DNA of 64,000 nt from contig DATLOC010000028.1 in assembly GCA_035536455.1 (NCBI GenBank), positions 219,312 to 283,311 on the forward strand, given 5' to 3'. The notes beneath the pieces are model-generated. The model did not search any database. It worked only from the letters and a program-made list of their open reading frames with translations, and was not told the origin of the DNA. Shown here one piece after another: positions 23,453 through 31,824 of the stretch (within the stretch, counting starts at the first letter, position 1; every line of letters begins with the position of its first letter). The DNA comes from DASUNQ01 sp035536455 (lineage in GTDB: Bacteria > Acidobacteriota > Thermoanaerobaculia > Multivoradales > UBA5704). The translations under genes and the position numbers were made by a program.

Positions 23453-25078
23453 TTACACCGCTCGTCCGGCGAGCAAGGTCCGCGCGCACAGCGCGCCCGG
23501 CGCGCCCATGATGCCGCCTCCGGGGTGGGTCCCCGAGGCGCACATCCAGAGGCCCTCGATCGGCGTCCGGTAGCGGCTCCAGCCGGCCACCGGGCGGAGG
23601 AACGCGAGCTGCTCGAGTGACAGCTCGCCGTGGAAGATGTTGCCCTCGGTCAAGCCGTAGATCTCCTCCAGGTCGAGCGGCGTCAGGACCTGGCGGTGGA
23701 GGATGCGGGACTTCAGGTTCGGCATGTACTCGGCGAGGGTGTCGACGACCGCGTCGCCGAAGGCCTCGCGCTGGTTCGGCCAGTCGGCCGCGCCTTCCTT
23801 CAGGTTGTAGGGCGCGTACTGCACGAAGATCGACATCGTGTGCTTGCCCGGCGGCGCCACCGTCGGGTCGGTGAGCGACGGGATGACGATGTCCATGAAC
23901 GGCCGGCGCGAGAAAGCGCCGTACTTGGCGGCGTCGTAGGCGCGCTCCAGGTACTCGATCGAGGGGGCGATGGTGATGTCGCCGCGCAGGTGCGGACCGT
24001 CGCCGGGCAGGCAGGCGAACTCGGGCAGCGCGTCGAGCGCCAGGTTGACCTTGCCGGTCGAGCCGCGCATCTTGAAGCGCTTGACCTGCTTGGCGAAGTC
24101 GGGGTCGAGGTGCTCCTCGCCCACCAGGCGCAGGAAGGTGCGGTGGGGATCGACGCCGGAGACGACGACCTTGGCCGCGATCTCGTCGCCGTTCTCGAGC
24201 ACGACGCCGGTCGTGCGGCCGTGCTTCATCCGCAGGTGCGCAACCGGCGCGTTGACGCGGATCTCGACCCCGAGCTCGCGCGCCGCGGCGGCGATCGCGT
24301 CGGCCACCGCGCCGGTGCCCCCCTTGGGCAGCCCCCAGGCGCGGTAGGAGCCGTCGATGTCGCCCATGTAGTGGTGCAGCAGGACGTACGCCGTGCCCGG
24401 CGAGCGCACGCCCAGGAAGGTGCCGATGATCCCCGACACCGACATCGGCGCGATGAGCTGCTCGCTCTCGAACCACTCCGAGAGGAAGTCGACCGCCGAC
24501 ATCGTCATCATCTTGACGTTGCCGATGAGCCACTCCTCGCCCTGCCCGCGCAGGTGCTTGGCGAACTTCGTCAGCCGCCAGAGCTCGCGCGGGTTGCGCG
24601 ACACCGGGTCGGGGGCCGGGCCGTCGATCATCGGCTTCACCAGCCGGCCGAGCTCGGCCATCTTCTGGCCGAAGGGCTTGTAGACCTCGGCGTCGCGCGG
24701 CGAGAACTTGGCGATGGCGCGCTTGGTGCGCTCGGGGTCGGAGTCGCGCAGCAGATACCGCCCGTCGGGGAAGGGCGTGAAGGTCTCTTCGAGCGGCAGC
24801 ACCTCGTAGCCGTGGCGCGGCAGGTCGAGGTCGCGGATGATCCACGGGCGCAGCAGCGAGACGACGTACGAGCAACAGGAGTACTTGAAGCCCGGGTGGA
24901 TCTCCTCGGTCGTCGTGGCGCCCCCGACCTGGTGGCGGCGCTCCAGGACGAGCACCTTCCGCCCGGCCTTCGCGAGGTAGGCGGCGCACACCAGGCCGTT
25001 GTGCCCGGCGCCGACGACGATCGCGTCGTAGCGCGCGGCGGGCGCGGGGCTCGAGGCGGGGCTGGCGGCGGCGCTCAC
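23453..25078 (-). CDS. FAD-dependent oxidoreductase, phytoene-desaturase/PYROXD2-like (copy 2)
   Basis: 541 residues with AIVVGAGHNGLVCAAYLAKA near residue 20, VLVLERRHQVGGATTTEEIH and the C-terminal IEGLWMCASGTHPGGGIMGA. I start it at the GTG (25078) that overlaps the stop of the GcvT-like gene, because the longer open frame runs only through another gene's shadow. The Ala/Pro-rich first ~15 residues are probably disordered. With copy 1 and the GcvT-like protein it makes a three-gene operon. Amine or carotenoid-type substrate oxidation is possible; the Rieske oxygenase nearby favours a methylated amine, as inference. Confidence 0.88.
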   Translation of the reverse strand: MSAAASPASSPAPAARYDAIVVGAGHNGLVCAAYLAKAGRKVLVLERRHQVGGATTTEEIHPGFKYSCCSYVVSLLRPWIIRDLDLPRHGYEVLPLEETFTPFPDGRYLLRDSDPERTKRAIAKFSPRDAEVYKPFGQKMAELGRLVKPMIDGPAPDPVSRNPRELWRLTKFAKHLRGQGEEWLIGNVKMMTMSAVDFLSEWFESEQLIAPMSVSGIIGTFLGVRSPGTAYVLLHHYMGDIDGSYRAWGLPKGGTGAVADAIAAAARELGVEIRVNAPVAHLRMKHGRTTGVVLENGDEIAAKVVVSGVDPHRTFLRLVGEEHLDPDFAKQVKRFKMRGSTGKVNLALDALPEFACLPGDGPHLRGDITIAPSIEYLERAYDAAKYGAFSRRPFMDIVIPSLTDPTVAPPGKHTMSIFVQYAPYNLKEGAADWPNQREAFGDAVVDTLAEYMPNLKSRILHRQVLTPLDLEEIYGLTEGNIFHGELSLEQLAFLRPVAGWSRYRTPIEGLWMCASGTHPGGGIMGAPGALCARTLLAGRAV

Positions 25079-26277
25079 GGCTTGCGCTTCCTCTCGGGAT
25101 CGAAGAACGGAGTCTTCACCACCTTCGCCGGCACCTTGCGGCGCTCGAACTCGACCGTGTGCTCCATCTGGAGCACCGTCCCCAACGCCGCGTGCGGCGC
25201 CAGGAGCGAAGCGAGCGCGACGTACTTCTTCAAGATCGGCGACCAGGTGTGGCTCGTCACCTTGCCCACCTGGCGGCCGTCGCCGTCGTAGACCGGCAGG
25301 CCGTCGCGCCGCGCCGTCGCCGGCAGGCTCGGGGGCAGCGAGAAGCTCTCGTAGAGCGCCTCCAGCGCCTCCCAGGCGACCTCGAGGCCGAGCAGCGCCC
25401 AGGCCGAGCCGCGCGCCTTCTCCGCCTCGAGCGCCTCGCGGCCGACGAAGCTCGGGAAGCGCGGGCGGTCGAAATCGACCAGCCAGCCGAGCCCGATCTC
25501 GAAGGGCGACGACTTGCGCGCCTCGAGCACCGTCTTGGGGGCGCTGAAGTAATCGACGCCCAAGAGGATGAACCCGGCCTCGATGCGCGAGACGTCGAGC
25601 GCGTCGAGGCCCGCGGGCGTGATGCCGTGCGGCCGGCCGGCGTCCATCAGCGCGTCCCAGAGGCGCGGCGCCTCGGCCTTCTCCACCCACACCTCGTAGC
25701 CGAGGTCGCCGGTGTAGCCGGTGCGGGTGAGCCAGGCGTCGAGGCCGTCGAGGCGGGTGCGGGTGGCGCCGAAGAACTTGAGCTTGTCCATGTCGGCGTC
25801 GCAGGCGGCGCGCAGGATGTCGCGCGAGCGCGGGCCCTGCAGCGCCACGGCGGCCAGCCGCGCGCTGGAGTCCTCCAGCGTCACGCGCATGCCGCGCCCC
25901 ACCGTCTGCAGCCAGTGCAGTGTCGGGTCGGCGGCGGTGACGCGGTAGTAATCCTCGTCGAGCCGCGTCACCGTGCCGTCGTCGATGATCTTGCCGTAGT
26001 CGTCGCACCAGCAGCTGTAGCCGACGCGCCCGACCTTGAGCTTCGAGACGTCGCGCACCATCATGCGCGACAGAAGCGCCGCGGCGTCCGGCCCATAGAC
26101 CTCGTACTTGAAGAGCGGCGAGACGTCGAGCAGCCCCGCCGACTCGCGGAAGGCGAAGTACTCGCGGTCGTGGGTCGTGTCGTAACTGCACACCGCGGCG
26201 TACCCCGACCAGTCCTTCCAGCGGTAGCTGGTGCAGAGCTTGGCAGTGCGCTCGTGAAACGGGGACGGGATCGGCAT
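25075..26277 (-). CDS. GcvT-like aminomethyltransferase / dimethylglycine-type demethylase
   Basis: A 400-residue T-protein-fold enzyme. Family features include GLLDVSPLFKYEVYGPDAAA (about 48-67), YTGDLGYEVWVEK (about 184), GLDALDVSRIEAGFILLGVD (about 223) and the C-terminal SPILKKYVALASL strand, all of which fit tetrahydrofolate-binding aminomethyltransferases. Full glycine-cleavage partners are absent, so it more likely demethylates or transfers a methyl from a betaine-like substrate. It is the first gene of the minus-strand operon and divergent from the Rieske oxygenase with about 40 bp between starts. Confidence 0.85.
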   Translation of the reverse strand: MPIPSPFHERTAKLCTSYRWKDWSGYAAVCSYDTTHDREYFAFRESAGLLDVSPLFKYEVYGPDAAALLSRMMVRDVSKLKVGRVGYSCWCDDYGKIIDDGTVTRLDEDYYRVTAADPTLHWLQTVGRGMRVTLEDSSARLAAVALQGPRSRDILRAACDADMDKLKFFGATRTRLDGLDAWLTRTGYTGDLGYEVWVEKAEAPRLWDALMDAGRPHGITPAGLDALDVSRIEAGFILLGVDYFSAPKTVLEARKSSPFEIGLGWLVDFDRPRFPSFVGREALEAEKARGSAWALLGLEVAWEALEALYESFSLPPSLPATARRDGLPVYDGDGRQVGKVTSHTWSPILKKYVALASLLAPHAALGTVLQMEHTVEFERRKVPAKVVKTPFFDPERKRKP

Positions 26278-26315
26278 CGTCGAGGGGGCTGTGCCGGCGG
26301 CCGGCGAAAGTTATC

Positions 26316-27464
26316 ATGGCGGCCGGAATGAAGCCCCGCTCCGCCTTCGGCCAGCACACCCTGCCCCGCGAGTACTTCGTCTCCGAGGAGGTCTACCGCC
26401 TCGAGCACGAGCGCGTCTTCGGCCGCTCCTGGCTCCTGGCCGGCCACGTCTCGCAGCTCGATCGGCCCGGCGCCTACTTCGTTTTCACCCTCGGCCGCGA
26501 GAGCGTGCTCGTGGTGCGCGACGGCGACGGCGCGGTGCGCGCCTTCCACAACCACTGCCGCCACCGCGGCACGCGCCTGTGCAGCGAGCCCGCCGGCACC
26601 CTCGGCGCCGCCATCCAGTGCCCCTACCACGCCTGGACCTACGGCCTCGACGGCGCGCTGCGGGCGGCGCCCAACATGACCGGCGTCGCCGGCTTCGACC
26701 GCGCCGACTACCCGCTGCACCCGGTGGCGCTCGCCGACTGGCAGGGGTTCCTGTTCCTCAACCTGGCGCCCGACCCGCAGCCGTTCGCCGAGGCGCTGCC
26801 GGCGCTGGTCGGCAAGTTCGAGCCCTGGCGGCTGCCCGAGCTCCAGTCCGCGCACCAGACGGTCTACGAAGTCGAGGCGAACTGGAAGCTCTTCTTCCAC
26901 AACTACAGCGAGTGTTACCACTGCCCCAACGTCCACCCGCACCTCAACAAGTTGACGCCGTACCGCCAGACCGAGAACGACCTCGACGAAGGGCCGGTCC
27001 TCGGCGGCCCGATGTGGATGACCAACCCCGAGGGCAGCATGACGATGCACGGCGGCCGCTGCGCGCCGCCCTTCCCCGACCTCTCGCCCGAGCAGCGTGG
27101 GCGGGTCTACTACTACGTCCTCTTCCCCAGCGCCTTCCTCTCGCTCCACCCCGACTACGTCCTCCTCCACCGCGCCCAGCCGCTCGCGCTCGACCGCACC
27201 CGCATCCTCTGCAACTGGCTCTTCCACCCCGACGCCATCGCCGCCTCCGGCTTCGACCCGCAGCCGGCGATCGACTTCTGGGACCTCACCAACCGCCAGG
27301 ACTGGGAGCTCTGCGCCAACGCCTACAAGGGCGTCATCTCGAGCGCCTGGGACCCAGGCCCGTACTCCGAGCTCGAAAGCCAGCTCGCGGCCTTCGACCG
27401 ACAGTACCTGCGGGCGCTCGACCCGGCGAGGGAAGTGAGGGCGGTGACCGGGCGGAGTGCGTAG
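26316..27464 (+). CDS. Rieske 2Fe-2S aromatic/betaine-type oxygenase, alpha subunit
   Basis: 382 residues. The Rieske cluster motif is present as NHCRHRGTRLC then CPYHAWTYGLDG (C-x-H ... C-x-x-H, residues ~84-110). The mononuclear iron site is NYSECYHCPNVHPHLNKLTP (about 196-215) with the E/H ligands. The overall form is closest to choline monooxygenase/GbcA-like enzymes. An electron-transfer reductase is not adjacent. A TTATCA -10 box overlaps ATG 26316, so translation might instead begin at ATG 26328. Its divergent arrangement with a GcvT-like gene and two FAD enzymes suggests N-demethylation of a quaternary amine. Confidence 0.87.
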   Translation: MAAGMKPRSAFGQHTLPREYFVSEEVYRLEHERVFGRSWLLAGHVSQLDRPGAYFVFTLGRESVLVVRDGDGAVRAFHNHCRHRGTRLCSEPAGTLGAAIQCPYHAWTYGLDGALRAAPNMTGVAGFDRADYPLHPVALADWQGFLFLNLAPDPQPFAEALPALVGKFEPWRLPELQSAHQTVYEVEANWKLFFHNYSECYHCPNVHPHLNKLTPYRQTENDLDEGPVLGGPMWMTNPEGSMTMHGGRCAPPFPDLSPEQRGRVYYYVLFPSAFLSLHPDYVLLHRAQPLALDRTRILCNWLFHPDAIAASGFDPQPAIDFWDLTNRQDWELCANAYKGVISSAWDPGPYSELESQLAAFDRQYLRALDPAREVRAVTGRSA

Positions 27465-27646
27465 ATCGAGGACGGCGAGGCTCGGCGCGCCTCCGGAGTT
27501 TTGAACTGCAGCCGCGGATGCTTGAATCCGCCGGGGCGCGGCGAGCGTGAAAAACGCAGTCCTGCCGTAACTTACGCCGGGCTCGGCATCCCCTGGACAC
27601 TGGCGGTGGCTTTGCTTGCGGGAGCGCAGCCGCAGGAGGCCAACGC

Positions 27647-28039
27647 GTGATGTCCAGCTCCCGATCTACCCTCCGTCTAGTCGTCTGTGCGTCCCTGCTA
27701 GCGCTCGCTGCGTGCAGCGAGTCGAGCACGCCCACGGACACGGCGCCACCGCCGCCCGTCCTCCCGAACCGCACCGTCGCCCCCGCCTGCGCTAACCCGG
27801 CGCCGTTGCTCGGCAGCTTCGACCCGCGCGCTCCCGGCTATATCGTGGTCCTCGTCGACGGCAAGGACTTGGAAGCGTCCGTCGCCACCCTCGCCGCAAG
27901 GCACGGCTTCCAGGTCGAAGGTGTCTATGCGGTCATCCACGGCTTCTCCGCCCACCTCGAGCCGGAAACGGTGGCGGCGCTGCGCTGCGAGCCGCAGGTC
28001 AGCTACATCGAGCACAACCAGATCTTCCAGGCGTTCTGA
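27647..28039 (+). CDS. Lipoprotein with a stand-alone peptidase-inhibitor I9 domain
   Basis: 130 residues. Lipoprotein signal LVVCASLLALAACSES with Cys near position 23 as lipid anchor, a Pro-rich linker, then an I9-type (subtilisin propeptide-like) domain: GYIVVLVDGKDLEASVATLA, FQVEGVYAVIHGFSAHLEPE and the terminal CEPQVSYIEHNQIFQA. I9 domains normally sit at the N-terminus of S8 proteases as chaperone-inhibitors; no subtilase follows. It may inhibit a protease in trans in the periplasm. AGGAGG (27634-27639) lies 7 nt before GTG 27647 and 10 nt before ATG 27650; either may be the start. Confidence 0.82.
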   Translation: MMSSSRSTLRLVVCASLLALAACSESSTPTDTAPPPPVLPNRTVAPACANPAPLLGSFDPRAPGYIVVLVDGKDLEASVATLAARHGFQVEGVYAVIHGFSAHLEPETVAALRCEPQVSYIEHNQIFQAF

Positions 28040-28110
28040 GCACGGCGCTCCGGCGCTGATGCCGGCCGCTGCTCCGTCCTCTTCTTCATGGGACATACTC
28101 GCCCCCGACC

Positions 28111-28938
28111 ATGAAGCCCCTCCTCGTCGTCGACGGCGACAACCTCGCGCACCGGGCGTTTCACGCGCTGCCGCCGTCGATTCGGGACGGCGAGCGGCGG
28201 CCGGCCAATGCGCTCGTCGGGTTCACCAACATGCTGGTCTCGGTCTGGGAGGCGGAGCAGCCGCGGGCTGTGCTGGTGGGGCTGGACACGCTCGACGTGC
28301 CGACCTACCGCCACGCGCTCTTGCCGCAGTACCAGTCGGGGCGGCACTTCGCGCCGGAGCTGCGGTTCCAGCTCGACCGGCTGCCGGAGCTGGTCGCCGC
28401 GTTCGGGTTCGCCGCGGCCAAGCAGGCGGGCTACGAGGCCGACGACTTCCTCGCCGCCGGGGTGGCGGCGGAGGAGAAGCGGCGCGGCACGGCGCTCGTC
28501 TTGAGCAACGACCGCGACCTCTTCCAGCTCGCCAGCGAGCGGACGACGATCCTCCATCCGCGCCGCGGCGTCAGCGAGCTCGAGCGGGTGGGGCCGGCCG
28601 AGGTGGAGAAACGCTACGGCGTCCCGCCGGCGCTGGTGCCGGACTTCATCGCCTTGCGCGGCGACCCGTCGGACAAGATCCCGGGCGCGCTCGGCGTCGG
28701 GCCGGTGAGCGCCGCCGCGATCCTGAAGCGCAACGGCTCGCTCGAGGCGACGCTCGAAGCCGGCGGCCTCGCCGGCCAGGCCGAGAACCTCCGCGCCTAC
28801 CTCCGTATCGCGACGCTGGACCGCAAGGCGCCGATCCCGAAGCTCCCCAACGCCGAGCCGGACTGGCAGGGCGCCGCCGACATCTTCACCCGCTGGGGTC
28901 TCGGCAAACTCGCCGAGCGGCTGCGCGGCTTCGCCTAG
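28111..28938 (+). CDS. 5'-3' exonuclease (PolI-N/FEN-like)
   Basis: A 275-residue flap-nuclease domain. It starts MKPLLVVDGDNLAHRAFHAL, carries the second acidic cluster GYEADDFLAAGVAAEEKRRG (about 109-128), the metal/DNA motif VLSNDRDLFQLA (about 129-140) and the helix-hairpin-helix GDPSDKIPGALGVGPVSAAA (about 187-206). It resembles the N-terminal nuclease of DNA polymerase I as a free-standing protein, probably removing flaps or RNA primers. It ends 4 bp inside the converging S9 peptidase gene. Ribosome-binding site is weak. Confidence 0.9.
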   Translation: MKPLLVVDGDNLAHRAFHALPPSIRDGERRPANALVGFTNMLVSVWEAEQPRAVLVGLDTLDVPTYRHALLPQYQSGRHFAPELRFQLDRLPELVAAFGFAAAKQAGYEADDFLAAGVAAEEKRRGTALVLSNDRDLFQLASERTTILHPRRGVSELERVGPAEVEKRYGVPPALVPDFIALRGDPSDKIPGALGVGPVSAAAILKRNGSLEATLEAGGLAGQAENLRAYLRIATLDRKAPIPKLPNAEPDWQGAADIFTRWGLGKLAERLRGFA

Positions 28939-30905
28939 GGCGGGCTCTCCGCGCCGCGTACGTAGCGCTCCATCCAGGCGACGTCTTCGTTGTCGCGGAG
29001 CTGGAGACTGCGCGGCTGCCGGAAGTCGTGCCCCTCGCTCGGGTAGCGGATCAAGCGCGCCGGCGTGCCGGCCCGCTTGATCGCCGCGAAGTAGTTGAGG
29101 CTGTGGAACGGCGAGTCGGTGTCGTCCAGGTCGCCGTGGTGGAGGATGGTCGGCGTGCGCACGCGGTCGGCGTGAGTCAGCGGGCTGCGCTCGCGCCACT
29201 GCGGGTTGCTCCACGGATCGCCGCCGATGTACCAGAGCTCCATGTCGTAGTTGGCGCCGGCGCCGTACTCGCTGGTCCAGTCGCTCACCATCGCCCCGAG
29301 GCTCGCGGCCTTGAAGCGCGTCGTCGTGGTGATCGTGTAGCCGGCGAGGATGCCGCCGTAGGACCAGCCGCCGATCCCCAGCCGCTCCGGGTCCGCGATC
29401 TTGCGCGCGATCATCGCGTCGACGCCGGCCAGGAGGTCCTGCCGATCGCCGCCGCCGATGTCGAAGCGGTTGCCCTGCATGTGCGCGTCGTCGTAGTTGC
29501 TCGCGCCGCGGACGTTGGGCGAGAGCTGCGCGTAGCCGAGGCCGGCCCAGACGTGGTTCTTGACAGCGAACTGGTTGAGCCAGGCGCAGCCGGGCCCGCA
29601 GGCGACGTGCACGAGGAGCGGCCGCGGCCCCGGAGCGGCGCCCGCGCCGGGCGGCAGGTGGAGGAGGCCCTCGATCTCCTTGCCGTCGAAGCTCGGCCAG
29701 CGCACCGTCTGGACCGAGCCCAGCGCGATCTCCTCGCGCACCCAGGGGTTCAAATCGGTGACACGGTGCTGGCGGTCGGCGGCGTCGCCGGTGCGGCCGA
29801 CGTAGACGTCCGGCGGCGTCGTGAAGTCCTGGTAGACGTAGGCGAATGTCCGCCGGTCGTCGGACCAGGAGCCGACGCGGACGTTGCCCACCGTCTCGAC
29901 GAGCGGGGTGCTGCGGCCGGAGGCGACGTCGATGCGCACCGGGAAGCGGGTGGTGCCGTAGCCGCTGACCACGAAGAGGGCGCTGCCGTCCGGCGCGAAG
30001 ACCGGCTGGATGAACCGCCCGGTGTGACCCGGCGTCAGGTTCCGCGCCTCGCCGCTCTCGACGTCGAGGAGCCAGAGGTCGCCGTTGCCGTGCTCCCAGC
30101 GGTCGAGGCGCACGGCGGTGAAGAGGACGGACTTGCCATCCGGCGACCAGAGCGGGCCGCTCTCGGGCACCCCGTTGCGGGTGAGCTGGCGGACCGCGCC
30201 GGACGCGAGATCGACGGCGAAGAGCTCGGTTCGCGCGCGGGTGTTCCGTCCGTTGTCGGGCCGCGCGGCGACGACCGCGGTGCGACCGTCGGGCGAGAGG
30301 TCCGAGCCGCCGATCGACCAGTCGCGCTGCGTGACGCGCGCCAGGGTCCCGGCCGCGAGGTCGTAGCGCCAGAGGTTCGTCCAGAAGTCCCGGGTCTGCC
30401 CGTTCGAGCCCTCGTCGACGTAGACGACGTCGGAGTCGGCGCCGGGCCCGGACGGAGAGGCCTCCTGGCGGACGACGAGGAAGGACTTGCCGTCGCGGGA
30501 AAGCTGCCAGCTGCCGGGGTCCTCCACCCCGAGGCGGCTGCGCTGCACGGCGCCCGTGTCCTCGACCCCCTGCTCGAAGAGCTCGCCGCCGCGGAAGAAG
30601 AAGACCGAGCGCGAGGTCGGCGCCCACATCGGCGAGGAATCCCCTTCGCGCAGGAACTCCCGCGCCGGGACGCGGCCGTCGGCCGGGGCGAGCCAGGTCG
30701 AGGTGTGGCGCGCGTTCTCGGCCAGCGAGGCGCGCTCGACGGTGTAGAGCACCCACCGCCCGTCGGGCGACAGCAGCGGCGCGCCGGGTCCGGCGAGGCG
30801 GAACTGGTCGTCCACCGTCATCGGGCGCTTGGCCGGCGGCACGGCGGCGGAAGCCGGCGCGACGGAGAGCAGAAGCAGCAGGGAGAGCGCGAGAGCGGCG
30901 TTCAT
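28935..30905 (-). CDS. Secreted prolyl-oligopeptidase-family (S9) peptidase
   Basis: 656 residues from ATG 30905 (signal peptide LALSLLLLLSVAPASA). The N-terminal ~370 residues form a WD40/TolB-like propeller (SPDGRWVLYTVE, LSPDGRTAVVAARP, SPDGKSVLFTAVR). The C-terminal alpha/beta-hydrolase carries the nucleophile GIGGWSYGGILAGYT, an Asp in HGDLDDTDSPFHSL and the catalytic His in YPSEGHDFRQP. It is a typical S9C-type periplasmic oligopeptidase for peptide scavenging. An alternative start four codons upstream exists. It converges on the exonuclease with a 4-bp overlap. Confidence 0.92.
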   Translation of the reverse strand: MNAALALSLLLLLSVAPASAAVPPAKRPMTVDDQFRLAGPGAPLLSPDGRWVLYTVERASLAENARHTSTWLAPADGRVPAREFLREGDSSPMWAPTSRSVFFFRGGELFEQGVEDTGAVQRSRLGVEDPGSWQLSRDGKSFLVVRQEASPSGPGADSDVVYVDEGSNGQTRDFWTNLWRYDLAAGTLARVTQRDWSIGGSDLSPDGRTAVVAARPDNGRNTRARTELFAVDLASGAVRQLTRNGVPESGPLWSPDGKSVLFTAVRLDRWEHGNGDLWLLDVESGEARNLTPGHTGRFIQPVFAPDGSALFVVSGYGTTRFPVRIDVASGRSTPLVETVGNVRVGSWSDDRRTFAYVYQDFTTPPDVYVGRTGDAADRQHRVTDLNPWVREEIALGSVQTVRWPSFDGKEIEGLLHLPPGAGAAPGPRPLLVHVACGPGCAWLNQFAVKNHVWAGLGYAQLSPNVRGASNYDDAHMQGNRFDIGGGDRQDLLAGVDAMIARKIADPERLGIGGWSYGGILAGYTITTTTRFKAASLGAMVSDWTSEYGAGANYDMELWYIGGDPWSNPQWRERSPLTHADRVRTPTILHHGDLDDTDSPFHSLNYFAAIKRAGTPARLIRYPSEGHDFRQPRSLQLRDNEDVAWMERYVRGAESPP

Positions 30906-30962
30906 GGCGGGCGCCAACCTATCGCGCCGCGCCGGCCGCGTCTTGTCGTTTCGTGCCGATTG

Positions 30963-31796
30963 TCAGGAAGCGAGGAGCTTGCGGTAGCGGCCCGGAGTCG
31001 TCCCGGTGACGCGCTTGAAGGACTTGGTGAGCTGGGCCTGGTCGGCGAAGCCGCTTTCGACCGCCACCTCGGCGAGGCTGACCTTGGGCTTGCCGAGCAG
31101 CTCCGCCGCGCGCCGCACCCGGCACTGGCGCAGGAAGTCGCCCGGCGTGCAGCCGTAGCGCCGCCGGAAGGAGCGGCTCAGGTGCAGCGGGTTGACGCCG
31201 AGCTCGGCGGCGATCCCCCGCACGGTGAGCCGGCTGCGGTAGGAGTCGCGGATCAGCTCGTGCGCCCGGCCCAGCCAGGCTTGCGTCCGTCGGCCGGCGC
31301 GGTCGGCCTCGCGCGCGGCGTGCGCGAGGAGCTCGAGGGCAAGCCCCTCGACGACGAGCGGCGACAGGTCGTCGACCGCGCGCAGCTCGCGGAAGAGCTT
31401 GGCGCCGACGGCCGGCAGCTCCCCGGCCGCGAACCCTACGGCGTGATCGAGGAGGCCGCGGTGGCCGCCCGCCAGCTCGATCGCCTCCGCCGCGACCGAG
31501 AGGGTGAGGAAGCTGCCGCCGCGCGAACCGGCATGGAAGCGGTCGAAGTGCGTCGTCCCGGCCGGGTTGAAGATCATCGTCGCCGGCGCGCAAACCGCCT
31601 CGACGCCGCGCGCCTCGGTGATCCACCGCCCCTTCAAGATGAAGCAGAAGTGGGCGTCCGCATGGGTGTGCCGGAAGATCGGCTCCTCCGGCCGATCGGC
31701 GATCTCCGCCAGTGCGAACCCCGGCACGCCGATCGTGTGCCGACGCTCGCCGATGAAGGTGTCGAAGGGGAGCGATGGGAGCTCGCGGACACCCAT
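30963..31796 (-). CDS. AraC-family transcriptional regulator
   Basis: 277 residues. The N-terminal cupin-like sensor domain (about 1-130) includes HTHADAHFCFILKGRWITEA. The C-terminal ~100 residues hold two helix-turn-helix motifs: LTVRGIAAELGVNPLHLSRS and VSLAEVAVESGFADQAQLTK, then SFKRVTGTTPGRYRKL, the AraC family signature. The inducer is not predictable. It lies between the S9 peptidase and the sulfatase-like gene, all on the minus strand with small gaps, so it may control either of them or itself. Confidence 0.9.
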   Translation of the reverse strand: MGVRELPSLPFDTFIGERRHTIGVPGFALAEIADRPEEPIFRHTHADAHFCFILKGRWITEARGVEAVCAPATMIFNPAGTTHFDRFHAGSRGGSFLTLSVAAEAIELAGGHRGLLDHAVGFAAGELPAVGAKLFRELRAVDDLSPLVVEGLALELLAHAAREADRAGRRTQAWLGRAHELIRDSYRSRLTVRGIAAELGVNPLHLSRSFRRRYGCTPGDFLRQCRVRRAAELLGKPKVSLAEVAVESGFADQAQLTKSFKRVTGTTPGRYRKLLAS

Positions 31797-31824
31797 GCCC
31801 GGAAGCGTATCGTGGGCGGGCCGC

